A stretch of 62,947 nt of DNA from JAMBLL01 sp964387145 (GTDB taxonomy: Bacteria; Actinomycetota; Acidimicrobiia; Spongiisociales; UBA5794): the NCBI GenBank assembly GCA_964387145.1, contig CAYLVM010000004.1, forward strand, positions 1-62,947, in the 5' to 3' direction. The notes below the pieces were generated by a model, which saw only the letters and a list, made by a program, of their open reading frames with translations, was not told the origin of the DNA and ran no database searches. Every line of letters starts with the position of its first letter. The stretch's first letter is position 1. Shown in pieces: positions 43,863 through 53,416 of the stretch. Made by a program: the position numbers and the translations under genes.

Positions 43863-45452
43863 TCAGGATTCGAGGATCTCGTAGGCGGGCAAGGTGAGAA
43901 AGTCTGGAAACTCGTGTGCGAGAGCAACTCGTTCGAACAGGGCACGTGCTTCATCGAATCGGGAAGCGTCGTAGATCTCGCTCCCGAGCTCGTTGCGGAG
44001 GCGTGAGGTCTCCTCGCCGGCGATCGTGCGAACGCGTTCCGCTGTGATCGGCATGCCGTCACTGGTCTGTGATCCCGAATGGATCCACTGCCATATCTGG
44101 GAGCGGGAGATCTCAGCGGTCGCTGCATCCTCCATCAAGTTGTAGATGGCAGCTGCCCCGGTACCTCTCAGCCAGGATGCGATGTACTGGATCGCGACGT
44201 CGACATTCTGTCTGACCCCACCTTCGGTGATCGTGCCACCGGGTACGGTGAAGTCGGTGAGGTCGGCAGGCTCAACAGATACCTTCCGACGCTGCTTGCC
44301 GAGTTGGTTGGGAGCATCGCCGAGAACTTCATCGAAGATGGCTGTGACGAGCGGAACGAGGTCGGGGTGCGCTACCCATGTTCCATCACATCCGTCGGAT
44401 GCCTCACGCGTCTTGTCCTCGCGCACCTTGGCCATGGCGACCCGGTTGATCTGCTCGTCCCGTCGTGATGGGATGAATGCCGCCATACCGCCCATCGCGT
44501 GTGCGCCACGTCGATGGCACGTTGCGACGAGCAGCTCGGTGTACCCCCTCATGAACGGGACCGTCATGACGATTTGGCCACGGTCGGGGAAAGAGAAGTC
44601 ATCCCGCGACCTGAACTTCTTGATGATCGAGAAGATGTAGTCCCATCGACCTGCGTTGAGGCCCGCTGAGTGATCGCGAAGTTCGTAGAGGATCTCGTCC
44701 ATCTCGAAGGCAGCGAGGATCGTCTCGATGAGCACCGTTGCCTTGATCGTTCCTCTCGGGATGCCGACGGCCTCCTGGGCGAACACGAACACGTCGTTCC
44801 ACAACCTGGCTTCGAGATGGCTCTCGAGTTTCGGCAGGTAGAAGTACGGCCCGGAGCCTCGCTCGATCAACTCGTGTGCGTTGTGGAAGAAGTACAGTCC
44901 GAAGTCGAACAACGAGGCGGACACTGCAGTCCCGTTCACCGACATGTGGCGTTCCTCGAGATGCCAGCCGCGGGGCCGAACCATCAGGGTCGCTGTCTTC
45001 TCGTCGAGCTCGTACCGCTTGCCCTGCTCGTTCGTGAAGTCGATTCGGCGGCGGATCGCATCCGAGAGGTTGACCTGACCGCGGACCATGTTGTCCCAGG
45101 TCGGAGAGTTCGAGTCTTCGAAATCAGCCATGAACACCTTCGCGCCACAGTTGAGCGCGTTGATCACCATCTTGCGATCGGTGGGTCCGGTGATCTCGCA
45201 CCGGCGATCTTCGAGGTCGGCGGGTGCAGGCAGCACGCTCCACGATGACGAGCGGACATCTGCCGTCTCGGTGAGGAACGTGAGGTCGGCACCGGCCTCG
45301 AGTTGTGCCTGGCGTTCGTCGCGCTGTTCGAGGAGTGCACGTCTCGAAGGGTCGAACCGGAGGTGCAGATCCGCGATGAACGCGAGCGCATCGTTCGATA
45401 GGACCGCCTCGTACCCCGACTCCATCCGACCTGTGATCGCTATCTCGCTCAT
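43863..45452 (-). CDS. aceB: Malate synthase A
   Basis: 529 residues, standard for isoform A (about 530). MADFEDSNSPTWDNM, MVRPRGWHLEERH, FYLPKLESHLEARLWND, TVLIETILAAFEMDEI and LNAGRWDYIFS are diagnostic; the catalytic Asp lies in the C-terminal LMEDAATAEISRSQIWQW region. It condenses glyoxylate and acetyl-CoA to malate. AAAGGA lies before the ATG. It is divergent from the RamB-like regulator. Confidence 0.95.
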   Translation of the reverse strand: MSEIAITGRMESGYEAVLSNDALAFIADLHLRFDPSRRALLEQRDERQAQLEAGADLTFLTETADVRSSSWSVLPAPADLEDRRCEITGPTDRKMVINALNCGAKVFMADFEDSNSPTWDNMVRGQVNLSDAIRRRIDFTNEQGKRYELDEKTATLMVRPRGWHLEERHMSVNGTAVSASLFDFGLYFFHNAHELIERGSGPYFYLPKLESHLEARLWNDVFVFAQEAVGIPRGTIKATVLIETILAAFEMDEILYELRDHSAGLNAGRWDYIFSIIKKFRSRDDFSFPDRGQIVMTVPFMRGYTELLVATCHRRGAHAMGGMAAFIPSRRDEQINRVAMAKVREDKTREASDGCDGTWVAHPDLVPLVTAIFDEVLGDAPNQLGKQRRKVSVEPADLTDFTVPGGTITEGGVRQNVDVAIQYIASWLRGTGAAAIYNLMEDAATAEISRSQIWQWIHSGSQTSDGMPITAERVRTIAGEETSRLRNELGSEIYDASRFDEARALFERVALAHEFPDFLTLPAYEILES

Positions 45453-45563
45453 GCCTGTCCTTTCGGTGTATCGGCAGGAAAGGCGAAAAATGATGGATAG
45501 GCAAACGCGGACACGAATAAGAAACGCTATAGTTGTTGGAAATCATGAGAGGTAGGTATCTTC
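45453..45563. promoter_or_regulatory. Divergent aceB / ramB-like control region
   Basis: 111 bases between divergent genes. A TATAGT box lies at 45528-45533 for the regulator. A GTTTGC element (minus strand, 45501-45506) resembles part of the RamB site known from Corynebacterium (AAAGTTTGC). This match is short and by eye. Confidence 0.4.
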
Positions 45564-47012
45564 GTGGCGACGATCGACCCGTTGATGTTCGGCCAACGCG
45601 TCAGGCACTTCCGGAAGCGAGCCGGGATGACGCTCGATGATCTCGGTTCGCTGGTGGGCAAGCCTGCTCCGTACCTCTCCCTTCTCGAGAATGGAAAGAG
45701 AGAGCCAAAGCTCGGTGTGATCAACGATCTGTCGGTGGCGCTCGGTGTCGACGCAGGGGAGCTGCTTCGGCCGGAAGCCCCCACCCGTCGGGCCGAGCTC
45801 GTAGTTGCGATCGAACGTGCTCAGCGCGACCAGGCCTATCGGGACCTCGGTCTTCCGTATCTCAAGGCAGGGACGCGCATCCCCGACGTGGCGCTCGAGC
45901 ACATCGTTCGCCTGTACGAGGAGCTTCGTGGCAGAGACGCTGCGGCATCCTTCACAAGAGATGAAGCCCGAGCGGCAAACGCCCAGTTGAGGGCCGAGAT
46001 GACGGCTCGCGGCAACTACTTTCCCGAGATCGAGCGTCTAGCGACCGAGGCCGTCGAGGCGATCGGCTACTCGGGGCAGGGAGCGATGTCGAAGGGCGAC
46101 CTCAACGCCCTTGCAGCTCACTTCGGCTTCACCGTGACGCGGACACCCGACATCCCGGCATCGGTGCGATCCGTCACCGACACCCGCAACGGCAAGATCT
46201 ATGTGCACGGGCGAGACAGCTTCGATGCGAAGCAGGCACGTTCGGTGATCCTCCAGACCCTCGGCCATTTCGCGCTCGAGCACGCCGATCCGAAGGATTT
46301 CGGAGAGTTCCTCCGTCAGCGGGTCGAGGCGAACTACTTCGCCGGTGCCGTCCTGGTTCCCGAATCGTCCGCGGTGCCGTTCCTTCTCGATGCGAAGTCG
46401 GATCGGAACCTCTCGGTCGAGGACCTGAAGGACCGATTCTTCGTGTCCTACGAGATGGCAGGCCACCGGTTCACGAACCTCGCAACGCAGCATCTCGGGT
46501 TCGGAACCCACTTCCTGCGTTCCGACGATCAGGGGATCATCTGGAAGGCGTACTCCAACAACGGTGTGCCGTTTCCCAAGAACAGCGCCGGGGCGATCGA
46601 AGGCCAACGGTTGTGTCGGGAGTGGGGGACGAGACAGGCGTTCACGTCCGATGCGCGCTTCACCATCCATTACCAGTACACAGACACGAGTGAGGGCACG
46701 TTCTGGTGCGCGACGTTCGTCGAGACGGCACAGGAACCGGCCCACGCCATCACGGTCGGTGTTCGGTTCGAGGATGCACGTTGGTTCCGGGGTTGGAACA
46801 CCGAACGCCACTCCGTGTCGAAATGTCCGGATGGTGCGTGTTGCCGCTTTGTGAGTGAGGAAGCAGCGGAGCGGTGGAACGGCTACGCCTGGCCGTCCGT
46901 TCGGCCGAACTCCCACGTCCTTGCCGCTATGCCGGTCGAGACCATTCCAGGGGTCGACATGGTCGAAATCTACGAGTTCCTCACGCGTCGCGAGAACGGG
47001 GCTTTCGACTAG
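45564..47012 (+). CDS. ramB: RamB-like regulator of the glyoxylate shunt
   Basis: 482 residues, normal for RamB. The N-terminal XRE helix-turn-helix (about 8-65) is FGQRVRHFRKRAGMTLDDLGSLVG...YLSLLENGKREP. A middle IrrE/ImmA-like region (about 150-290) and a C-terminal DUF2083-type domain (about 300-480, with clustered cysteines in CPDGACCRF) follow. RamB represses acetate and glyoxylate-shunt genes in corynebacteria and mycobacteria. Divergence from aceB-aceA strongly supports the same target here. Confidence 0.88.
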   Translation: MATIDPLMFGQRVRHFRKRAGMTLDDLGSLVGKPAPYLSLLENGKREPKLGVINDLSVALGVDAGELLRPEAPTRRAELVVAIERAQRDQAYRDLGLPYLKAGTRIPDVALEHIVRLYEELRGRDAAASFTRDEARAANAQLRAEMTARGNYFPEIERLATEAVEAIGYSGQGAMSKGDLNALAAHFGFTVTRTPDIPASVRSVTDTRNGKIYVHGRDSFDAKQARSVILQTLGHFALEHADPKDFGEFLRQRVEANYFAGAVLVPESSAVPFLLDAKSDRNLSVEDLKDRFFVSYEMAGHRFTNLATQHLGFGTHFLRSDDQGIIWKAYSNNGVPFPKNSAGAIEGQRLCREWGTRQAFTSDARFTIHYQYTDTSEGTFWCATFVETAQEPAHAITVGVRFEDARWFRGWNTERHSVSKCPDGACCRFVSEEAAERWNGYAWPSVRPNSHVLAAMPVETIPGVDMVEIYEFLTRRENGAFD

Positions 47013-47048
47013 TTCTCTCTGGGCGGCACCATCGTTAGCCTGCTCGAT

Positions 47049-48302
47049 GTGTCTATCACGTCGCGTACGGTGCTTGTCGGGTTGCTCGCTTCACTCGGCT
47101 TGCTTGGTTACGGTTGCACGGAGGCGAACGCTCCGTCGACGACGGCACCGCCGATCCTCTCGACGACATCGACCGCACAGGACTCCACGACCACGCCGCT
47201 CATCGCGACCACCACGACGGTTGCAGCCACCGACGCTTCAACCACGTCTACCGTACCGCTCGATGAGCTCACACTCATGTTGTCGGAGACCGACTCGGGG
47301 TTCACCTCACCGGTGCTGCTACGTGCCGATCCATCCGGCGGCCGGGATCTCGTAGTCGAGCAGATAGGTCGGATCGTCCGGGCCGATGGGGGCGCTCACG
47401 ACGTCGTGCTCGACATCAGCGATGACGTCCTCTTCGACGGTGAGCAGGGACTTCTCGGGTTGGTGTTCCACCCGGACTTCGCGAGCAACGGCCTCGCCTA
47501 CGTCAACTACGTCGACAGATCGAGACGTACCGTCATCGAGGAGTTCTCCGTCTCTGCCGGAGTGTTTGAACAGGACTCTCGAAGGGTCATCCTCACGATC
47601 GACCAACCGGCCGGCAACCACAACGGAGGCATGATCGAGTTCGGTCCCGATGGGTACCTCTGGATAGGTATGGGCGACGGCGGCGGTGCCGATGACCGCT
47701 TCGGGAACGGACAACGCCCAGACACCCTCCTGGGCGCCATGTTGCGAATCGCCGTGGGTGTTCCCGGTTCAGCGTACGCGATACCTCCAGACAACCTGTT
47801 CGCCGATGGCGAAGGTGGGCGTCGCGAGGTGTGGGCGATCGGGTTGCGGAACCCGTGGCGTTTCACCATCGACGGTGGCACCGTGTGGATCGCCGACGTC
47901 GGCCAGGGCGATGTTGAAGAGATCGACATGGTCGACGCGACGGTCGGCGGGCTCAACTACGGTTGGCCGATCATGGAGGGTGATAGGTGCTTCCGCGACG
48001 ATGGCTGTGACACCGACGGCCTCGTCATGCCGGTCGTCGTATACGCACACGACGAAGGGTGCTCGATCACCGGCGGCAGGGTGTATCGAGGCAGAGCCAT
48101 CCCCGAGATCGTTGGCCAGTTCTTCTATTCGGACTACTGCTCGGGATTCATCCGTAGCTACGCACCAGAGACAGGATCGATCGACTGGACGAGCGTGACG
48201 GGACGCCTCGATGCGGTGACGGCGTTCGGCAGCGGCGGCGACGGTGAGTTGTACGTCGTGTCGCACACCGGATCGATCTACCGGTTGGAGGCAGAGCGGT
48301 GA
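47049..48302 (+). CDS. PQQ-type sugar dehydrogenase-fold lipoprotein (GSDH family)
   Basis: 417 residues from a GTG. Lipobox LLGYGCTE, a long Thr/Ser-rich spacer (about 28-70), then a six-bladed propeller of the glucose/sorbosone dehydrogenase family. Motifs are EQGLLGLVFHPDFASNGLAYVNY, HNGGMIEFGPDGYLWIGMGDGG, EVWAIGLRNPWRFTID and WIADVGQGDVEEID. Members oxidise sugars with PQQ at the cell surface. PQQ synthesis genes are not in this window, so another role is possible. Confidence 0.85.
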   Translation: MSITSRTVLVGLLASLGLLGYGCTEANAPSTTAPPILSTTSTAQDSTTTPLIATTTTVAATDASTTSTVPLDELTLMLSETDSGFTSPVLLRADPSGGRDLVVEQIGRIVRADGGAHDVVLDISDDVLFDGEQGLLGLVFHPDFASNGLAYVNYVDRSRRTVIEEFSVSAGVFEQDSRRVILTIDQPAGNHNGGMIEFGPDGYLWIGMGDGGGADDRFGNGQRPDTLLGAMLRIAVGVPGSAYAIPPDNLFADGEGGRREVWAIGLRNPWRFTIDGGTVWIADVGQGDVEEIDMVDATVGGLNYGWPIMEGDRCFRDDGCDTDGLVMPVVVYAHDEGCSITGGRVYRGRAIPEIVGQFFYSDYCSGFIRSYAPETGSIDWTSVTGRLDAVTAFGSGGDGELYVVSHTGSIYRLEAER

Positions 48303-48416
48303 TCGTCGTAGCGGCGTTCATTGCTTCCTATGTTCGCACAGGCGATCGATGCGGGGCATGATGGAGCCGACGACATCGACGACGTCCGCCCCCACGAAAG
48401 CGACAGAGCACGAGCC

Positions 48417-49346
48417 ATGAACGCACGACCGATCATCATCGACACAGATCCCGGTCAGGACGATGCGATCGCGATCCTGCTTGCGCTGGCATCTCCCGAA
48501 CTCGAGGTGACGGCGATCACCTCGGTTGCAGGAAACGTTCCTCAGCCGCTTGTGACGGAGAACTCCCTCGGGCTTCTCGCCCTTGCAGGTCGCGAGGACG
48601 TCCCCGTGTACCGGGGATGCGAACGTCCACTTCTGCGAGATCTCGTCACCGCGGAGTACGTACACGGGCCGACCGGAGTCGATGGGGCGGTTCTCCCTGC
48701 GGCGACGGTCGAGGCCCGTACGACCCACGGCGTCGACCACATCATCGATGCATGTCGAGAAGCACCAGATGCATCGGTCACGCTGTGCCCGATCGGGCCG
48801 CTGACCAACATCGGCATGGCGATCGCCAAAGAGCCGTCGATCGTCGACAAGATCCGTGAGATCGTCTGGATGGGTGGTGCTTTCGACGAGGCAGGCAACA
48901 CGACGCCCGTTGCGGAGTTCAACGCGTATGTCGATCCCCACGCGGTTCACATCGTGTTCACCTCGGGGATCCCGCTGACCATCTTTCCCCTCGATGTCAC
49001 GCACAAAGCACTGATGCTGCCCCGCCACATCGAGATGCTCGCATCGTACGGAACCCGGATCGCTGAGGCGGCCGCCGGGATGATCCGGTTCTACGAGATA
49101 TACGACATCGACAAATACGATCTCCCAGGCGCACCGCTGCACGATCCGTGCGTCGTTGCATACCTTGTCGACACGAGCCTCTTTCAGGGGGCACGCCACC
49201 ACGTACTCGTCGACACGACGAACGAAGAGACGATCGGAAACACCTACGTCGATGATTCGGGCGGTGAGCCGAACGCCCTGATCATCACCGATGTCGACGC
49301 CGAACGATTCTTCACCCTCGTCGTCGAGCGAATCGGGCAGATGTGA
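48417..49346 (+). CDS. Nucleoside hydrolase (IunH/RihB family)
   Basis: 309 residues from the ATG at 48417. The Ca2+-binding motif IIIDTDPGQDDAIAI (near 6-20), VTLCPIGPLTNIGMAI, WMGGAFDEAGNTTPVAEFNAYVDPHAV and LHDPCVVAYLV define the family. It releases ribose and base from nucleosides for salvage. The stop overlaps the next start as GTGA. Confidence 0.92.
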   Translation: MNARPIIIDTDPGQDDAIAILLALASPELEVTAITSVAGNVPQPLVTENSLGLLALAGREDVPVYRGCERPLLRDLVTAEYVHGPTGVDGAVLPAATVEARTTHGVDHIIDACREAPDASVTLCPIGPLTNIGMAIAKEPSIVDKIREIVWMGGAFDEAGNTTPVAEFNAYVDPHAVHIVFTSGIPLTIFPLDVTHKALMLPRHIEMLASYGTRIAEAAAGMIRFYEIYDIDKYDLPGAPLHDPCVVAYLVDTSLFQGARHHVLVDTTNEETIGNTYVDDSGGEPNALIITDVDAERFFTLVVERIGQM

Positions 49347-50485
49347 CCGATCGACCTCTCACCGGACTCCACGTCGTTGAACTTGCAGGTATCGGGCCGG
49401 CACCGTTCGCTTGCAACTACCTCGAAGATCTCGGAGCAGCAGTCGTGCGTATCGACCGGGCTGTGGGGTCGAACGCTCTTCCCGATGCTATGGCTTCCAT
49501 CGGCCGACGGGAACGCCCGACGTTGTACCTCGACCTGAAGGACGAGGAAGATCGTGTGATCGCGACAACGCTGATAGAGCGTGCTGATGTCCTGATCGAA
49601 GGATTCCGGCCGGGGGTTGCCGAGCGTCTCGGCATAGGCCCTGAGCCGATGTGTGCGAGGAACCCGTCGCTGATCTATACGAGGATGACCGGATGGGGCC
49701 AGACCGGTTCGTACGCGTCGATGGCCGGGCACGACATCAACTACATCGGCCTTGCAGGAGCCCTCGCAGCGATCGGAACACGAGCGCTTCCGATCCCGCC
49801 GCTCAACCTCGTCGGTGACTTCGGGGGAGGTGGCATGTTCGCCGTTACAGGGATCCTGGCTGCGGTGTTCGAACGATCGGTCTCGGGGACCGGCCAGGTC
49901 CTCGACGTTGCCATGGTCGATGGTGTCGGCACGCTGATGGGACCCATCCGTGATCTGGTCAACGCCGGAGTGTGGCGGGACGAACGCGAAGCGAACTTCC
50001 TCGATGGAGGAGCGCCGTTCTACCGGTGCTACGAGACGGCCGATGGCGCCTACGTGGCTGTCGGTGCCCTCGAACCCCAGTTCTACGACCAGTTGCTCTC
50101 GGGTCTCGATCTCGACGAGAACGACCTCGGGAACCGGTTCGACAGGGATAACTGGCCTACGATCACTCGTCAGATATCGTCGGTGTTCACTCGCCGTACC
50201 CGTGAAGAGTGGATGGAGGTGTTCGACGGGACCGATGCGTGTGTCACTCCCGTGCTCACCCTCAGCGAGGTCCAAGCCCATGTCCACAACCACGACCGTG
50301 GTGCGCTTCGCGATGGCCCCGGCGGTTCCATCCCGGCGATTGCTCCCCGGTTCGAGCATCTCGACGCTGATGCGCCGGTGCCCGGCGTCGACGTTGATGC
50401 GGCGATCGGCTTCCTCGACGCGATGGGGTTGGACGTCGGCGCCGTCGACGCCATGCTCGCTTCAGGGACACTCCGTTGGGTGTGA
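49343..50485 (+). CDS. Alpha-methylacyl-CoA racemase (class III CoA-transferase family)
   Basis: 380 residues from a GTG that shares four bases with the nucleoside hydrolase stop. GLHVVELAGIGPAPFACNYLEDLGAAVVRID, MTGWGQTGSYASMAGHDINYIGLAGAL (His and Asp of the racemase site) and FGGGGMFAVTGILAAVFER favour racemase over transferase. It inverts the alpha-methyl centre of branched acyl-CoAs, such as sterol side chains and pristanoyl-CoA. This suits the acyl-CoA cluster further upstream although it sits next to an unrelated gene. Confidence 0.87.
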   Translation: MTDRPLTGLHVVELAGIGPAPFACNYLEDLGAAVVRIDRAVGSNALPDAMASIGRRERPTLYLDLKDEEDRVIATTLIERADVLIEGFRPGVAERLGIGPEPMCARNPSLIYTRMTGWGQTGSYASMAGHDINYIGLAGALAAIGTRALPIPPLNLVGDFGGGGMFAVTGILAAVFERSVSGTGQVLDVAMVDGVGTLMGPIRDLVNAGVWRDEREANFLDGGAPFYRCYETADGAYVAVGALEPQFYDQLLSGLDLDENDLGNRFDRDNWPTITRQISSVFTRRTREEWMEVFDGTDACVTPVLTLSEVQAHVHNHDRGALRDGPGGSIPAIAPRFEHLDADAPVPGVDVDAAIGFLDAMGLDVGAVDAMLASGTLRWV

Positions 50486-50557
50486 CATGTCGGTAGGGCG
50501 AATGTGGCGCAGAAGCGGGCATAATGCGTCCTGTTCACGTCTCTGCGGGGAGGATCG

Positions 50558-52000
50558 GTGAGAGCCGTCGTGGTCGGTGCGGGTGCAAGTGCCCGCGAAC
50601 TCATCAGGCGACTCGGCGACAGCTGGAGTGTCGTCGTGGTCGACACCGACGCGGATCGGTTCGGTGAGATCGCTGCGATTCGTGACGTCGATACCGTCAT
50701 GGGGGACGGTTCGAGTTCCATCGTCTTGAAGCAGGCTGGGATCGAAGGCGCCGTTGCCGTGGTCGCTGCTACGAGCTCTGACGATGTGAACCTGGAAGTG
50801 TCGAGACTTGCAAGAGATGCCGGCGTCGAACAGGTGATCGCGCTTGCGAGAGACCCTGAGCGTATGGAGGAGTACCGCGAGCTCGGCGTCGACGTGATAA
50901 GCCCTGCCAGACTCGCAGCGCGGGGCATGGAGATCGCAATGGAGCCTCGCAAGTTGGCCTCCACGACGTTTGCAGATGGTCGCGCAGAAGCCATCGAGTT
51001 CGAGATCGCCCCGGACTCACCGGTGCAGGGCAAGGCATTGAAGGAGATCCACTCGGAGCTTTGGGTCGTGGCGGCGATCCTGCGAGATGGCAGACTGGTG
51101 GTTCCCCACGGCAACACCCGCCTCTTGACAGGCGACAAGGTGACGGTGGTCGGCTCCGCGACAGATTTCGCTCAGGTCGTCCGAACGTTCGCTGGAGGGA
51201 TCTCACGATTCCCGCTCAACTTCGGCCGGAAGGTTGTCGTTCCACTCGGAAGCGAGACCGATCGCGCAACGGCCGTCGAGGAGGCGGCATACTTCGTACG
51301 GAACTCGAACGCTGTTGAGCTGGTCGTCGTTCATCGGGATCCCGAGGAGATCAAGAATCAGACGGAGGCCGATGAGCTCACCCGGTTGGTCGGGACACTC
51401 GATGCCGAGGCACTCGGTGTTGAGATAGATGTCAGGCCCGTTCGCGGAGACTTGCTCCGTGCCTCCGTCTCGATCGCTTCAGAGGAGAGTGTCGGTACGA
51501 TCGTCGTCGGGCTGCCGACCCGATCGGCGGTGCGCCCGTACGCGAATATTCCGTCGCTCCTGAACAGTCTTTCTGCTGGGAACGTCCCCGTCCTTCTCAC
51601 CCGTGGCGACACGAAGTTCAGTACGATCGTCGCTCCCGCCCGACGCACCGTCTCGGGCGACGTAGCCGGTCGGGCTGCGATCGACATTGCAAAGCGTGCC
51701 GGAACCAGGGTCATCGGTGTTGCAGTAGCCAGCCCGGTGTTCATGGGGCGCGATGATCTCAAGGAGAAGCGAGCAGCAACTGCCTGGCTCCGACGTGAGG
51801 CCGCCGTACAGGATGTCGAGGTCGAGCGTCACGTCGTGCGTGGAAACCCGGTCAAGGTCCTTGCCTCCGTGACGAGACCGGACACGCTGCTCGTTGTGTC
51901 GATGCCACCGATCCCCGTGAGTCGATTCAACCCCGGTCTCGCCGTATGGGCGGCGGCACGTGGAGAGGGATCGGTGCTGTTCGTACCGGTGTCGGAGTGA
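50558..52000 (+). CDS. TrkA-type nucleotide-binding protein with Usp domains
   Basis: 480 residues from a GTG with GGGAGG upstream. The TrkA-N Rossmann domain (1-120) has VVVGAGASARELI and VVVDTDADRF. TrkA-C (about 135-210) has GKALKEIHSELWVVAAILRDG. The C-terminal region (about 220-480) has one or two universal-stress-protein-like domains (VVVPLGSETDRATAVEEAAYF; GTIVVGLPTRS). It should gate the cation antiporter encoded next, in response to NAD(H) or a cyclic dinucleotide. The next start is two bases after its stop. Confidence 0.85.
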   Translation: MRAVVVGAGASARELIRRLGDSWSVVVVDTDADRFGEIAAIRDVDTVMGDGSSSIVLKQAGIEGAVAVVAATSSDDVNLEVSRLARDAGVEQVIALARDPERMEEYRELGVDVISPARLAARGMEIAMEPRKLASTTFADGRAEAIEFEIAPDSPVQGKALKEIHSELWVVAAILRDGRLVVPHGNTRLLTGDKVTVVGSATDFAQVVRTFAGGISRFPLNFGRKVVVPLGSETDRATAVEEAAYFVRNSNAVELVVVHRDPEEIKNQTEADELTRLVGTLDAEALGVEIDVRPVRGDLLRASVSIASEESVGTIVVGLPTRSAVRPYANIPSLLNSLSAGNVPVLLTRGDTKFSTIVAPARRTVSGDVAGRAAIDIAKRAGTRVIGVAVASPVFMGRDDLKEKRAATAWLRREAAVQDVEVERHVVRGNPVKVLASVTRPDTLLVVSMPPIPVSRFNPGLAVWAAARGEGSVLFVPVSE

Positions 52001-52001
52001 C

Positions 52002-53234
52002 ATGTCGATCGTGATCTCTGTGGTCACTGAAAGCGTTCTCCCGAACGCTACGACGTTCATCGTCATCGGGTTCGCCGCATTCCTGCTTCCGCTGCTCGCA
52101 CGACGAATCGGGTTACCTGCCGTCGTGCTCGAGATCCTGTTCGGACTCCTCATCGGTCCCCAGGTCCTCGGTCTGATCGCAGCCGAGTCGACATCGGAGG
52201 GATTCGTTCTCGTTCTCGCCGAACTCGGGTTGTTCCTGCTCATGTTCCTTGCGGGGTTCGAGATCAACTTCACATCACTCGAGCGGGAGGGCCGGGGGCC
52301 GATCGTTGCGGGCATCGTGGCCTACGTCATCGTGGTGGCCCTGGCCTGGGTCGGCTTCGGTTTCCTCGATCTCGCCACGTTCAACGCACGTGTCTTCCTG
52401 ACATTGCTCGTGTCGGCTGCATCGGTCGGCATCATCGTCCCTGCGTTGCGAGCGACGAATCGATCCGGTTCACGTCAGGGCCAGATCACGATGGTCGTGG
52501 GCATCCTCGCCGAGTTCATCGCAGCGACGGGAATCATCGTGTTCGCCGTCTGGGTGAAGAACGGTTGGGGAATCGAGATGCTGGCCGTGCCGTTGTTCGC
52601 TGTCATTCTCCTCGTTTCCCTATGGCTGATGCGTCGCCTGGCGTGGTGGTATCCAGAGAAGGCTGAAAGGTTGTTCGCATCCAATGACCCGGACGAACTC
52701 GGCATCCGCTTCTCGTTCGCACTGTTGTTCGTGTTCATTGGACTGTCCCTCGCACTCGGCATGGATCCGATTCTCGGGGCGTTCATGGCGGGCGCGATCT
52801 TCGCTTTCGTGTTCCGCGACTCGGGAGATCTCGAGGAGCGGCTCTCGGGCTTCGCGTACGGATTTCTCATCCCCATCTTCTTCATCTCCGTTGGCGTTCG
52901 GTTCCCGCTCGACGCGCTTGCCGACACCACTGTGCTTGTGACTGCTCTCGGGATCATCGTCGTGGCGATCGGTGCGAAGCTCCTTCCCTCACCGTTGCTG
53001 ATGCTGCGCGGCCTCTCGTTCAGAGACAGCATCGGTGCCGGGGTGTTGCTCGCAGGTCAGCTGAGTGTCATCATCGCTCTCGCCGAGGTGGGTGTGGCGA
53101 TCGAGGTGATCGACGAAGGTCTCGCAGCAGGTGCAGTACTCCTCGTCGGGGTGACTGCGATCCTTTCTCCTGTGCTCTTCAAGGTGCTGTCACCGCCGCT
53201 CGAGCCGGAACCGGCCAGCCACTACGGAGGGTGA
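52002..53234 (+). CDS. CPA2-family cation/H+ antiporter (KefB/NapA-like)
   Basis: 410 residues with 12-13 membrane segments. LPAVVLEILFGLLIGPQVLG, LAELGLFLLMFLAGFEINF and GAFMAGAIFAFVFRDSGDLEERLSGFAYGFLIPIFFISVGVRF are typical of the family. It should exchange Na+ or K+ for H+. Unlike KefB it lacks an attached TrkA domain; that domain is on the separate protein encoded just upstream. Followed by the FlgM-like gene with a GTGA overlap. Confidence 0.9.
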   Translation: MSIVISVVTESVLPNATTFIVIGFAAFLLPLLARRIGLPAVVLEILFGLLIGPQVLGLIAAESTSEGFVLVLAELGLFLLMFLAGFEINFTSLEREGRGPIVAGIVAYVIVVALAWVGFGFLDLATFNARVFLTLLVSAASVGIIVPALRATNRSGSRQGQITMVVGILAEFIAATGIIVFAVWVKNGWGIEMLAVPLFAVILLVSLWLMRRLAWWYPEKAERLFASNDPDELGIRFSFALLFVFIGLSLALGMDPILGAFMAGAIFAFVFRDSGDLEERLSGFAYGFLIPIFFISVGVRFPLDALADTTVLVTALGIIVVAIGAKLLPSPLLMLRGLSFRDSIGAGVLLAGQLSVIIALAEVGVAIEVIDEGLAAGAVLLVGVTAILSPVLFKVLSPPLEPEPASHYGG

Positions 53235-53416
53235 CGTTGGGTGATGCACCACGCCGCCGGCGCGATGTGGAGGACGTGAAGAGACGTATCGAGGATGGAA
53301 CCTATCACCCGCGTGTCGAGGACGTTGCAGCCGCCATCCTCCGTGTCTGGAGTGGTCAGGAGACGGTCGATGCGTGGGAGTCTCAGCGACCTTCGGACGC
53401 ATTGGACAGCGCCTGA
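53231..53416 (+). CDS. Small protein with FlgM-like anti-sigma helix region
   Basis: 61 residues from a GTG coupled to the antiporter stop (GTGA). Residues 12-38 (DVEDVKRRIEDGTYHPRVEDVAAAIL) match the C-terminal half of FlgM-type anti-sigma-28 factors (VxxIKxxIxxGTYxVDxxxVAxKLL). No flagellar gene is in the window, so it may control another sigma factor or be a relic of that fold. Its last 34 bases overlap the convergent DUF368 gene. Confidence 0.55.
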   Translation: MTLGDAPRRRRDVEDVKRRIEDGTYHPRVEDVAAAILRVWSGQETVDAWESQRPSDALDSA

